This document shows positions 23,615 to 33,552 of a stretch of 64,000 nucleotides of DNA, piece after piece. How positions within the stretch are numbered: position 1 is the stretch's first letter; every line of letters starts with the position of its first letter. The translations under genes and the position numbers were made by a program. The stretch comes from Liquidambar formosana (lineage: Eukaryota; Streptophyta; Magnoliopsida; Saxifragales; Altingiaceae): NCBI GenBank assembly GCA_039720395.1, contig CM077823.1:11612107-11676106 (forward strand), in the 5' to 3' direction. The notes under the pieces are model-generated. The model was not told the origin of the DNA. It ran no database searches and saw only the letters and a program-made list of their open reading frames with translations.

Positions 23615-26600
23615 TGTGAACCCACGAAAAAAGCGCGGAGCCCACAAGGGTTTGGCAAAATGATAATAGTGAAAGACAACAAACAAAAAGGAGTCGCCAC
23701 CTCAATTTTTAAGGAAAAGAGGAAAACCGTAAAAATGTTTTATTTTCAAAACCACATGACTCCATTAAAGGAAAAGCAAAGTCTTTGAAACCAGAAAATT
23801 GGATCCGGGGGCTAAGTTACGACATGGGAAGGTTCTGGGCAAAAGCCTATAGGCACCCACATCGCCCGAGTTGGTCTCTTAATTTGATTGGGCTAACTTA
23901 AGATCTTTTCCACTCAAATATCATCATATATCATCACAAGGCAGCATGCATATCATATATCCCATCTAATCATCCCATGCACAATCACTCAAACAAAACA
24001 AAACAGAAAAAGAAAAGAAAAGAAAAGAAAAAGAAAAAGCCTAGGATACTTGGATCCTAGAACGGACTTGAGCCTCACGAAGAGTGCCTACGTACCATGC
24101 AACAAAATACATGGATCAAAGTCCACGTAGTTCAAAAAGAATAGGGTTACAACCTAATACAAACCTATGGTAAAAACCCTAGGTTTCCTTATTTGAAAAG
24201 ATTAAACAAGTTTGAATTCAGGAAAACTTCCACAAAATGGAAACCTTGATAAAAAAACAGAATTTATTATTGAAAGAAACCTTTGATAATTACCATAAGC
24301 TTGTATTAAGAAGTAACCCTAGGAGGGAGAAGAGAAAAGAAAGAAAAAGAAAGGTGAATTGGGGCACCTTCAAACCTTACTTACCTGAGCGCACAAGCTC
24401 CTAGCATTAGCCATTTCAGACCATAGCAGCCCTATTTGCAATAGGACAAGCATTGTACCTGTTTGCACCCTTACAAGTGCACACAATCATGCAAAGAAAG
24501 CAATATGCAAATCTGGACAGAACCTTGACAAGGCCTAAAATCATCCATTAATCATGCAAACAACAAGAATAATGAATAACTAAGGACTCTAACTCAATCC
24601 TACATGCAATGACTCGACTAACATGCATAAAAACCTACCAAAGACACACTAACAAGCATAAGAGACTCCAATAATATCAATAAACATGATAACAAAGCAC
24701 ATTCTAACCAAAAAGATGATATTTTATGTAAAATATGAAAATAGACCTTCCTACGGCGAGCTTTCTTAAGCAAAACTATCCTAAGATAATTTCACGTAAG
24801 AAAGTCGTTATGGGGAGGTGCAATAAGCATATCCTACGTAAAATATATATACTAGAACATAATAGAAGTGATTTTATGCTTAAACACATCATAGAAGACT
24901 CTCATGCAAAACCTCACTCAACGAAAAGGATAATTATCCTTAGAAAAGGATAATGTCTCCAAAAGACCTATAAAACCCACTATATGAATGCAAACCTAGC
25001 ATGATTCAACTATATGCAGCATATATAGAATGACTATGATGAGCAACAGTTCAAAAAACTAAGCTAAGCATGCTGTATGAGACCTACGCGATTTCAGGGT
25101 TATCGAAACCCTAATCTCACAACTATGCATTAAAACCTATGAAACGACTCTAAGACATGCTCAAATTATCATGAATATCATTCATATAACATATATTAAC
25201 TAACAGGAGCATCCACACACGATAATAATCACAGCAACCTAAACATGTGAACTATGCATGATTTAAGAAGATAGAACGAATAAGGCTATCAAATCCTTGG
25301 TAAACCAGGGATTATCAAGCATATAAAGCCATGAACTATCCTAAAATCATTCATATAACATCATATAAACATTGAATTCCATCCATAAGAAGAACAATCT
25401 CGTGCACCATAACTATCTTAAAAGAAGAAGAAGAAAGAAAAGAAGGAGAAGCAGAAATTCATGTTCAGCATTGAAGGGATAGGCTTACCTCTTGTAGACT
25501 CTTCCTTGTCTTCAATCCTCTTGTTTCCTTGCTTGCTTGGGGTTGAAGAGCCTCCACTTGAAGTCCTTCTAGCTCTCCAAACTCGTAGCTCCCTCTCTCT
25601 CTAAGTGTAAAGTGCAATTAACCTCCCCCTATGTGCTGAATATCATGTCCTTTATATAGAGAACTGACCCCCTAAACCAATGGCTAAGATTAATTCATTA
25701 AACAATGATCCTAGGGCTATTAGAGACTCTCTTGGTGCTCAAACAACTCAAACCTACACACTCCTAAGCTCAGACAAGTTGTTTTGGCGGAGGAAACCGT
25801 CAAAAGAGGGAAGATAGAGTCAGAGTTCGAGTTAAAAGAGGATTCCTCGGGTGACCAACTAGGCCTGGACGGTTAGCCGTCTGGGCTTGGACAGCTGACC
25901 GTCCAGCCCCGGACGGTTACCCGAGGGTCCTCTATTTCCGCTTCGGTTTTGACTTCTACTTGCTTCAGAAGTCCTAAAATCTTCAAATTAAGTCCGATTT
26001 TGACGAAATAAAAGCCAAAATGACCGTGTTTCGAAGGGGAACACATTTTTAGGCATTTTAGGACAAAAATCCTCAACCATGGGTGCATGGTTAGGTTTTA
26101 CAAAGGTGGTTAACCATGGTGCTTCACCGTCGCTAAGCTGGGTTTGTACACAAGGTCGAACCAAATGCTTTCCCAATCGAAAATCGATCTTTCTAAACAT
26201 GTTTAGGACATAAATAAAGCCCAATTGAAGTTAAATGAGAGAGAATTGATTGGGTCTTATGAGTCAATTTGAGCAAACCAAGAAAGGGTCTTTTAGCCAA
26301 CCCGAACCATTACGAGCCGAATTGATCTTAAACCATTAATTCATGAAATTGAACCTATATATAGACTCTATATAACCATATGAACTCAATGGAATGACTC
26401 GAGATTCATTCCACAGTCAAATGGAAAATATACGACTTAAAAGACGATTATGCCCTTAAAGTCGCAAAAGTTCTTATTGACTATCGAAATGGACTCCAAA
26501 TCACTTCAAAATTCATACACATGATATTCAATGCCATAGAAACTCAATGAAAAAGACTAGACTCAAAAAGGACTCAAAATCCTACATGAAATGATATGTC

Positions 26601-26631
26601 CTAGCTAAGGCGACAAAAATGGGGTGTGACA
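23615..26631 (-). mobile_element. Solo LTR E, 3,017 bp, B family
   Basis: It begins TGTGAACC and ends GGGTGTGACA, flanked by AACGT on both sides, and lies in - orientation inside D. It is collinear with C and the B LTRs and has the module (25847-25924), a TATA box near 25651-25658, a GTAAGC donor in the leader, and the AG|GTAAGT junction at 24384/24385. No internal sequence remains. It interrupts a small hydrophobic ORF of D. Confidence 0.95.
25847..25924. promoter_or_regulatory. 78-bp palindrome module in LTR E
   Basis: TCGGGTGACC to GGTTACCCGA, 78 bp, four dyads including GACGGTTAGCCGTC. One arm of the third dyad has GGACAG against CCGTCC, a mismatch. Confidence 0.75.
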
Positions 26632-26799
26632 AACGTACACTAGCAACAAATAACATGGCAAAATTTCAAGGAAGACCAAAAATGGCACCACTGGCATAAT
26701 TGGAATCTCCTCATGTACACAATATTCCAATATCCAGAAGATGAGTGGAATGACAACTAGGTACCACGGGAGCATGAAAGTGAAAAACCCATTCATCAT
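26632..26799 (-). pseudogene. Small hydrophobic ORF of D, cut by LTR E
   Basis: The ATG at 26797-26799 opens a frame in D's sense direction about 360 bp (insert-free) downstream of integrase. The visible 55 residues are rich in Leu, Ile, Val, Phe and Trp and would form one or two membrane segments. The frame runs into the solo LTR at 26631. Beyond the LTR, at 23614, the original frame would end within a few codons, so the intact product was only about 60 residues. Its position is where Athila elements keep an env-like gene. It could be an env remnant, an independent small membrane protein, or chance. No furin site or signal peptide is evident. Confidence 0.35.
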
Positions 26800-26851
26800 T
26801 GCAGAGATGAGGGTTTTGGGTAGGAATAGCCATGATATTTATAGAAAAGTC

Positions 26852-26930
26852 CTTTTTTTTTTTTATTAATTTTTTTTTTGATTTTTTCAATTATTTTTTT
26901 TTTTTGATTTTTTTTTTTTTTTTACAACAC
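26852..26930. repeat. T-rich tracts in D
   Basis: Several runs of 8-15 T separated by GATTTT or AATTAA-like spacers, part of D's non-coding region between pol and the antisense ORF. Confidence 0.8.
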
Positions 26931-26937
26931 CAAAATT

Positions 26938-26952
26938 CCCTCCCCCCAACTT
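26938..26952 (-). promoter_or_regulatory. Second PPT-like tract inside D
   Basis: The - strand reads AAGTTGGGGGGAGGG, matching the D PPT (AAGTTGGGGGGTATT) in its first 11 bases. It lies downstream of integrase and upstream of the extra ORF region. Confidence 0.45.
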
Positions 26953-26989
26953 AAAATTTACATTGTCCTCAATGTAAACAATGAAAAAC

Positions 26990-26994
26990 AAAGT
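26990..26994 (+). repeat. TSD of element F (AAAGT), left copy
   Basis: AAAGT is repeated at 44092-44096, immediately outside the ends of F. Confidence 0.95.
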
Positions 26995-29772
26995 TGTGAA
27001 CCCCGGAAATTAGGCCCACAAGGGATTGAAAGAAAATGGGTTTGAAAAAGAAAAAGGAAAGGAGTCGCCACCTTATTTTTTAAAGGAAACAAGGAAAACC
27101 CTAAAAATAGTTTGTTTTAGGAAAACAATTTGAATGACTCCATAAAAAAAGGAAAGGCAAAAACCAATCTTTTGAAAACCAAAGAAATCGGGGATTCGGA
27201 GGCTAAGTTATGACATGGGAAGGTTCTAGGCAAAGCCTATAGGCACCCATGTCACCCTTTCGGTCTCTCAGTTCATTTGGGCTAAATTAAGATCTTTCCA
27301 TACAAAAATCAGCAAGTATATCATCACAAGAATTGCATGCATATCATATATTTCATTCATCCATCCATGCATAATAAGCATATAAAAACAGAAAAAGAAA
27401 AAGAAGAAAAGAAAACAAAAATAAACCTAGGATGCTTGGATCCTAGAACGGACTTGAGCCTCACGAAGAACGCCTACGTACCATGCAACGAAATACATGG
27501 ATCAAAGTCCACGTAGTTCGATTAGAATTAGGGTTAAGACCTAATATAAACCTATGGTTAAAACCCTAGGTTTCCTTATTTGATCAAGAGAGTTGAATTT
27601 GATAGAAAGTTTGATTTTAGGAAAGAAATCCACAAAATGGAAACTTTAATAAAAACCAGAATTTTATTTACGAAGGAAACCTTTGATTAAACCATAGACT
27701 TGTATTAAAAATTAACCCTAGGAGAAGAGAATGAGTTAAGAAGAAAGGTGAATTGGGGTACCTTCACACCCACTTACCTGAGCGCAATTAGCTCCAAGCA
27801 TTAGCTATTTCAGACCTGAGCAGCCCTATTTGCCATAGGAAAAATACCACACCTATTTGCACCCTTACAAGTGCTCAAAACCATGCGAAAACACTAACAT
27901 GCAAATCTGGATAGAATAGTATTGTGACCTAAAATCATCCACTAAGCATGCCAATAGCAAAAACAGCGAACAATAATAAGTCCTAACATATTCCTAGAAC
28001 CATATCATGCATAAAAACCCTAAAACATACTAACATGCATGCAAAACTATCATGTTTACTCCATATGAAAAACATATACAGCAAACACGAAGAAAAACCA
28101 AATAAAAAAGTCTACTTTATCATGCTATATGAAAACAAACACGAAACAATGACTCTAAAACCCTAAACTCACAAATATGCTTAAAAACATACAAAACATA
28201 CTTTAATCATGCTAAAACCAAACTAAACAGAAATTATATCATGCATATTAACTAACTAAAGCAATATAACATGATGCAAATCCTAACTCTAACATGCAAT
28301 GACACTAATCCTAGCACAAGGACAAATAGGAGCACAAGAATCATAACTATGCATTAAAAACCTAAAGGACAGCCCTAAAGCATGCTAAACAGTAGATAAA
28401 CAATAGATATTCCATGTATATTAACTGGCTAGAGTGTTAATACATGATAAAAAAGTTACCTTTAACATGCAATAAGCCTAACCCATATGAAAACCTAGTT
28501 TAAGCTTGAATAGAGAAGGAGAATACCTTAGGAAGGGCCTTCCTTTGTGTTTGTAATTGTTCGTGGCTCCTCAGGTCTTTAGAGTGAATCAAACCAACAT
28601 GAATCCTCCTCTTTGTCAAAGTGGTATCACAGTAAAGAGATCAAAACTCACTCAACTTTGAAAAGAAATAGAAAACAAAAAGAGAACAAGAGAAAAGAAA
28701 AGTGATTTTCGTCACTTTGCAGCAGCAGCAACTTCAATCGCGTTTTTGGGTATGAAAACGTTGGATTTGGACAAAGCTTGTGAAATACAACGTTGTAGAG
28801 AATTGAATTATCTTTCTAACAAGACCACTTTCATCAAATTCTGACTTCGGATGAAAAAGTTATGATTAAAATACGACTGCTGGTTTTCAGAAAATCTGCT
28901 GCTGAATTATGACGAATTTCACTCCCTCCAAACCCTCTTCTCCTCTCCCTTGTTTAAAGACATTAAGAGAGTATTTATAGCTGAAATCTGGAGTTTCCCT
29001 TTCCTTCCTGGACTAGCTTTCCTTGGAGAATAATCAAAAGGTATTTTATAATGATAAAAGACTTCTAATCTGAATAGGAAAAGGAAATTGTCTTTTATAA
29101 AAATTGGGAGACTGACCGCTAACACGCATGCACATGTATCGTATGTGCGTACACACACTCATCACATACGTACACGTGTTAGTGTCATGATAAAAATGGC
29201 TAATTTAATAAAATAATTTTCTTTTCATTTTAACCAAAAATCTCATGCTGTGATTCGCACTAATTCTTCAAGGATAATCCGTAAATAACCACACTAAACT
29301 CATCATCAGGCCATATCAAAATTGAACTTCATGAAACACTTTTGAGGGTAAAATGATGACTAATGAAAGTCAATTTGAAAAGATTTGGTTGGTAATTGTG
29401 AGTCAATTAGAGCTAACCCAAGGAAGGGTCAATTAACCAACTTGAACTACATCGAGCCATTTTAATCCCGAGCCATTGACTTACCAAATTGAACCTAGAA
29501 ATACCTCTTATGCATCCATATGAACTCCAATTGACAATTTGGAGATCATTCCAAGGTCAAATGAAAAGTTTGGGACTTAAAAGACGATTATGCCCCTCAA
29601 GTCACAAAAGCTCTTATTATCCCTCAAGATCAACTCCAATTTGAACCAAAATTCATATCCATTGTCCTTGTGACTCTAGAAAACTAATGCAAGTGACTAG
29701 ACTCAAAAACAAAACAAAAACATGCATGAAATGATGAGCCCTAGTAAGGTGGTGCAAAAATGGGGTGTGACA
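26995..29772 (-). repeat. 3' LTR of F, 2,778 bp
   Basis: TGTGAACC...GGGTGTGACA. The leader half is similar to the B family, but the upstream promoter half differs: instead of the 78-bp module there is another palindrome (29119-29182), 140 bp upstream of the TATA box (28972-28979, - orientation). The AG|GTAAGT junction is at 27777/27778. A 79-codon frame at 28919-29158 is identical in both LTRs because the LTRs are nearly identical; I do not call it a gene. Confidence 0.95.
29119..29182. promoter_or_regulatory. Alternative upstream palindrome in F 3' LTR
   Basis: CTAACACG (29119-29126) pairs with CGTGTTAG (29175-29182). The interior is full of CATACG/CGTATG and GTAC dyads. It occupies the place of the 78-bp module of the B family relative to the TATA box. 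The second copy is at 43438-43501. Confidence 0.6.
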
Positions 29773-29787
29773 GAAGCCCCTCATTGG
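29773..29787 (-). promoter_or_regulatory. Polypurine tract of F
   Basis: The - strand reads CCAATGAGGGGCTTC immediately upstream of the 3' LTR, identical to B. Confidence 0.75.
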
Positions 29788-29911
29788 CGAACAAGTTACA
29801 CTTGTGAACCAATGATAAAGAACAACCCATTTTTGGCCAAAAAGCCCGGAGAAATCATACACTGATACCAACAATGATGGGAGGTTGAAAACCTGAGACT
29901 GAAGTAAGGAA

Positions 29912-31470
29912 GTGTACTCAAGTCATGAGTATACTTAAACCACTAGGGGTTGGTGATTGTCAAGAGAAGCATATTCAAGCCACTACGAATGAACATACTT
30001 TTGAAACGGAGAAATATATTCTAGTCACGAATATATTTAACCAAGTGATGAGAATGAGATCTGAAAAGTACGTTCAAGTGACGAACGTACCTTGGAAATG
30101 GAGAAGTATATTCAGGTCACGAATATATTTAACCAAGTGAGTGACAAAAAATCTGAGAAGTATACTCAAGTGATGAGTATACCAGTGAAATGGAGAAATA
30201 TATTCAGGTCGCGAATATATTTAACCAAGTAATCTGAGAATGAAATCTGAGAAGTATACTCAAGTGGTGAGCATACCATTGAAATAGAGAAATATATCCA
30301 AGCGATGGATATATTTAACCAAGTAATCTGAGAATGAAATCTAAGAAGTATACTCAAGTGGTGAGCATACCATTGAAATGGAGAAATATATCCAAGCGAT
30401 GGATATATTTAACCAAGTAATCTGAGAATGAAATCTGAGAAGTATACTCAAGTGGTGAGCATACCATTGAAATGGAGAAATATATCCAAGCGATGGATAT
30501 ATTTAACCAAGTAGGATAAGAATAATCTGAGAAGTGTACTCAAGTGATAAGGATACTTAATGATTGAGAAAGACTGAGAAGTACGTTCAAGTGATGAACA
30601 TACTTTTGAAATGAAGAAATGTATCCAAGTGATGGATATATTCAACCAAGTAAGCTGAGAAGTACACTCAAGTGATGAGCATACCATTGAAATGGAGAAA
30701 TATATCCAAACGACGGATATATTTAACCAAGTAAGACAAGAATAATCTGAGAAGTGTATTCAAGTGATGAGTACACCATTGAAATGGAGAAATATATTCA
30801 GGTCGCGAATATACTTAACCAAGTAAGTGACAAGTATGTTTGAGTGATAAACATACCATTGAAATAGAGAAATATATCCAAGCGATGGATATACTTAACC
30901 AAGTAAGTGACAAATAATCTGAGAAGTATGTTCAAGTGATGAACATACCATTGAAATGGAGAAATATACCCAAGCGATGGATATACTTAACCAAGTAAGT
31001 GGCAAAATATCTGAGAAGTATACTCAAGTGATGAGTATACCATTGAAATGGAAAAATATACCCAAGTGATGGATATACTTAACCAAGTAAGTGACAAATG
31101 ATCTGAGAAGTATGTTCAAGTGATGAACATACCATTGAAATGGAGAAATATACCCAAGCGATGGATATACTTAACCAAGTAAGTGACGAAATATCTGAGA
31201 AGTATACTCGAGTGATGAGTATACCATTGAAATGGAGAAATATATTCAAGTGATGAATATATTTAACCAAGTAAGTGATAATGAGGATCTGAAACTAGGA
31301 AGCATATTCAATGGGTGAACATGCTTTTGAAATGGAAGAATATATTCAAGTGATGAATATATTCAACCAAGTATGATAGAGAATGAGAATTTGAAGCTGA
31401 GAAGCATATTCAAAGGGTGAATACACTTTTGAAATGGAAGAACACATTCAAGCGATGAATATATTCAACC
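29912..31470. repeat. Covarying hairpin array of F
   Basis: About thirty imperfect inverted repeats are arranged as alternating pairs in units of roughly 90-100 bp. The loop is nearly constant (AGTGA, AGCGA or AGGTCGC) while the stems vary together: GTATACTCA/TGAGTATAC (30160-30182), GTACGTTC/GAACGTAC (30068-30090), GTATGTTT/AAACATAC (near 30836), GTATGTTCA/TGAACATAC (near 30926), AAATATATTC/GAATATATTT (30196-30222), AAATATATCCA/TGGATATATTT (near 30290). Units are joined by phrases such as TTAACCAAGTAA and CATTGAAATGGAGA. It lies in the 3' region between PPT and the antisense promoter. Short frames through it are artefacts. Confidence 0.9.
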
Positions 31471-31758
31471 AAGTAGGATGAAAAATCAAGATTTGAAATG
31501 AGGATATATGATCAATTTATCAAGATTGAACAGGCATGGTGCAAGAGGAAAGTGACTTAACACATTGTCACTTGAGTTGGCATGACACAGGGGAAATATA
31601 TTCAACCCTTTTGAACATAAAATCAATTCAAGGAATTGATTTCAAGATGGAATTTGATTGATTTTAAGCTCAAAAAGTGTTGAATATCTCATTTGGAAGG
31701 AGGTTTCATCACGCGTCAAGGCGAGACAAAGCGAGGGAGAAAGCCAAAACAAGGTGGC
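31471..31758. other. Spacer between hairpin array and aORF promoter of F
   Basis: AT-rich, non-coding. The last 100 bp contain GCGTCAAGGCGAGACAAAGCG, leading into the palindrome module. No feature recognised. Confidence 0.5.
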
Positions 31759-31814
31759 TTGGGTGACCACCAGGCCTCGGGAGGCTAGCCGCCCAGGCCT
31801 GGGTGGTTACCCGA
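31759..31814. promoter_or_regulatory. 56-bp (three-dyad) palindrome module before F aORF
   Basis: TTGGGTGACC to GGTTACCCGA. It is exactly 22 bp, one repeat unit, shorter than the 78-bp copies. The TATA box at 31903-31909 begins 89 bp after the module end, as in B. Confidence 0.75.
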
Positions 31815-31902
31815 GCCCGAAGCGGAAATCCCACTTTGAATAGGAAACTTCCTATTCTGATGGGTTTTTTCCTATTTGAACTTGGATTTGTGACATTTTC
31901 CC

Positions 31903-31909
31903 TATAAAA
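31903..31909 (+). promoter_or_regulatory. TATA box of F aORF
   Basis: TATAAAA in TTTTCCCTATAAAAACACAT, a context conserved almost base for base in B (18297-18303). It lies about 50 bp upstream of the ATG. Confidence 0.75.
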
Positions 31910-31958
31910 ACACATCCAAGAGGTTCCTAAACCTACTTGTATTCATTCATTAGAAATT

Positions 31959-33245
31959 ATGGAGGCTCTAGACAAATTTTTAGGAGGGTTTTTGAGAGTT
32001 ATGAGTGCTGAAGCAAAATCTGAGTTCAAGTGCTTTGGCTTGGATCCATTGCTCTCCTTGAGGCATGTGAGGCTTGAAACGAACCTCTTGACTGCTGCTA
32101 CATATTTTTGGGATCCTCAAGTTCATGTGTTCCACTTCAACTATGAAGAACTATGCCCAACCATGGAGGAATTCTGTGCATTGTATGGAGTTTCAACGGT
32201 AGGTCCTTTCATTCTCCCTACTCCTCGCCCAAGCTTTCTTACTTCTTTCTCCAATCTACTTGGGATTCACCCACAATATGCCTCTACGTTTGTAAAGGAC
32301 CATATGGTAGACTTGATGAAATTGGCAACCTCTTTTTTGGCTTATGATAGTAAAGGTATTCTGAATTTTACCTTTCCTATTAAGCATGCTCTTGCCTTTT
32401 GCCTCATTGGTCGTTTTCTTATTTCCACTGGTACTCCACATGTTCCCATTCAAATCTGTGACTTGATTCCTCTCCTTGCCAAGGGCCATAACTTGATTCC
32501 CATGGTGCTAGCTGAAACCCTGAATGGTTTGGATAAAACTCATGAGGACCCAAAGGTTCCTTTAGGAGGTAGCCCCATTCTACTGCAGATGTGGTTGCTT
32601 GAAAGACTGAATTTCTTGTCACCAGTTGCCATTACACCATACAAGCCCCAGCATTACTGCCTTCGCCGCATTGAACTACCTGGGCAATTTTCATTGAGAG
32701 ATTGGCTAGGTTACTTCCAAACCCTTTCTTGGAGGAGTGTCAAGTGGTTTGTATTCATATGGGGCTGCAGTGACCAGGTGCTTCTGCGGACTTCTGGATG
32801 CGCCATGGTGAGACTCATAGGACTGAGGTCTACTTCCTTCTATTGGCCTTCAAGGGTTCTTCGTCAGATGGGCGCCATGCAAACCATACCCACTTCCTTG
32901 AAAGGTGACTATCCTGTGGTGCCCGCGGGTCTTTCTGTAGTGACTTGGGCGAAGGACCGATGGCCTAGCAAGTTGATACTAACCCAAGTTACGAATACTG
33001 ATGGTCCATATATGATGAGCCCCGAGTATAAGGAATGGTTGAAAAGCAATTTAGGTGAGAGAGAGACTACTCGAAGAGAAAGGATTTTTGGACTTATCAA
33101 GAACAACGAACTTGGATCTTGCAGAGAAAATATTATGGAAGCAGTGACAACAGCTTATGAACATGACTTGAGGAAGAAAAGAAGACATGAAAGAGAGAAG
33201 AAGAAAGCTGAGGAGCGAGCTGCAAAGAAGCCCAAGAAAAACTGA
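31959..33245 (+). CDS. Antisense ORF (aORF) of F, 428 aa, DUF7745-like
   Basis: This is an intact single-exon ORF convergent with pol, ending 307 bp from the pol stop. The first ATG after a conserved TATA box is chosen as the start. Motifs: MEALDKFLGGFLRVM at the N-terminus, LLTAATYFWDPQVHVF, FNYEELCPTMEEFCALYGV (a hallmark of the plant DUF7745 / mobile-domain-like group, from memory), FVFIWGC, LRQMGAMQT, and a highly basic C-terminus (KKRRHEREKKKAEERAAKKPKKN) that could be nuclear-localising or nucleic-acid-binding. B has the same ORF at identical length but with stops. Antisense extra ORFs are known in Tat elements; their role is unknown. It is absent from D. Confidence 0.8.
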   Translation: MEALDKFLGGFLRVMSAEAKSEFKCFGLDPLLSLRHVRLETNLLTAATYFWDPQVHVFHFNYEELCPTMEEFCALYGVSTVGPFILPTPRPSFLTSFSNLLGIHPQYASTFVKDHMVDLMKLATSFLAYDSKGILNFTFPIKHALAFCLIGRFLISTGTPHVPIQICDLIPLLAKGHNLIPMVLAETLNGLDKTHEDPKVPLGGSPILLQMWLLERLNFLSPVAITPYKPQHYCLRRIELPGQFSLRDWLGYFQTLSWRSVKWFVFIWGCSDQVLLRTSGCAMVRLIGLRSTSFYWPSRVLRQMGAMQTIPTSLKGDYPVVPAGLSVVTWAKDRWPSKLILTQVTNTDGPYMMSPEYKEWLKSNLGERETTRRERIFGLIKNNELGSCRENIMEAVTTAYEHDLRKKRRHEREKKKAEERAAKKPKKN

Positions 33246-33552
33246 AGACTCAATAGAATAGGATATTTATGGCATATTTATAGTTCTTTTACTTAATACC
33301 AATGAATTGCTATGTCAATCAATTTTAGTTTTGAATAAATTGCCAATAATAAATCAAATTTGGGATTTTCTTGTTTGATTTAGACCGCACCCAAGGTAAC
33401 TTTATGGGTTGCCTATGTATCTCCATGGTTTTTTTTCTTCTTTTTTTTTGTTTTTTTGTTTTTTGTTTTTGAATGGAGAATCAGGTCTTACGTAGTTCTT
33501 ATGCCTTAACTTTTGCCTAGGCCGCCCTTACGGGTTTTCAACCTAGCAGGCT
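33246..33552. other. Convergent 3' spacer between aORF and pol of F
   Basis: This 307-bp region lies between the two stop codons and contains a T-rich stretch (33428-33470). Transcripts from both strands would overlap or terminate here. In B, the Athila element D inserted in the equivalent spacer. Confidence 0.6.

Noticed and set aside
28919..29158. 79-codon frame duplicated at 43238-43477
   Set aside because: Identical only because the two F LTRs are nearly identical. It crosses the TATA and palindrome region.
30166..31270. Several frames of about 60-80 codons on the - strand of the F array
   Set aside because: Repeat translation, with no independent evidence.
29912..31470. CRISPR-like repeat array
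   Set aside because: The regular repeats are hairpins with varying stems inside a plant retrotransposon. There are no constant repeats with unique spacers and no cas genes.
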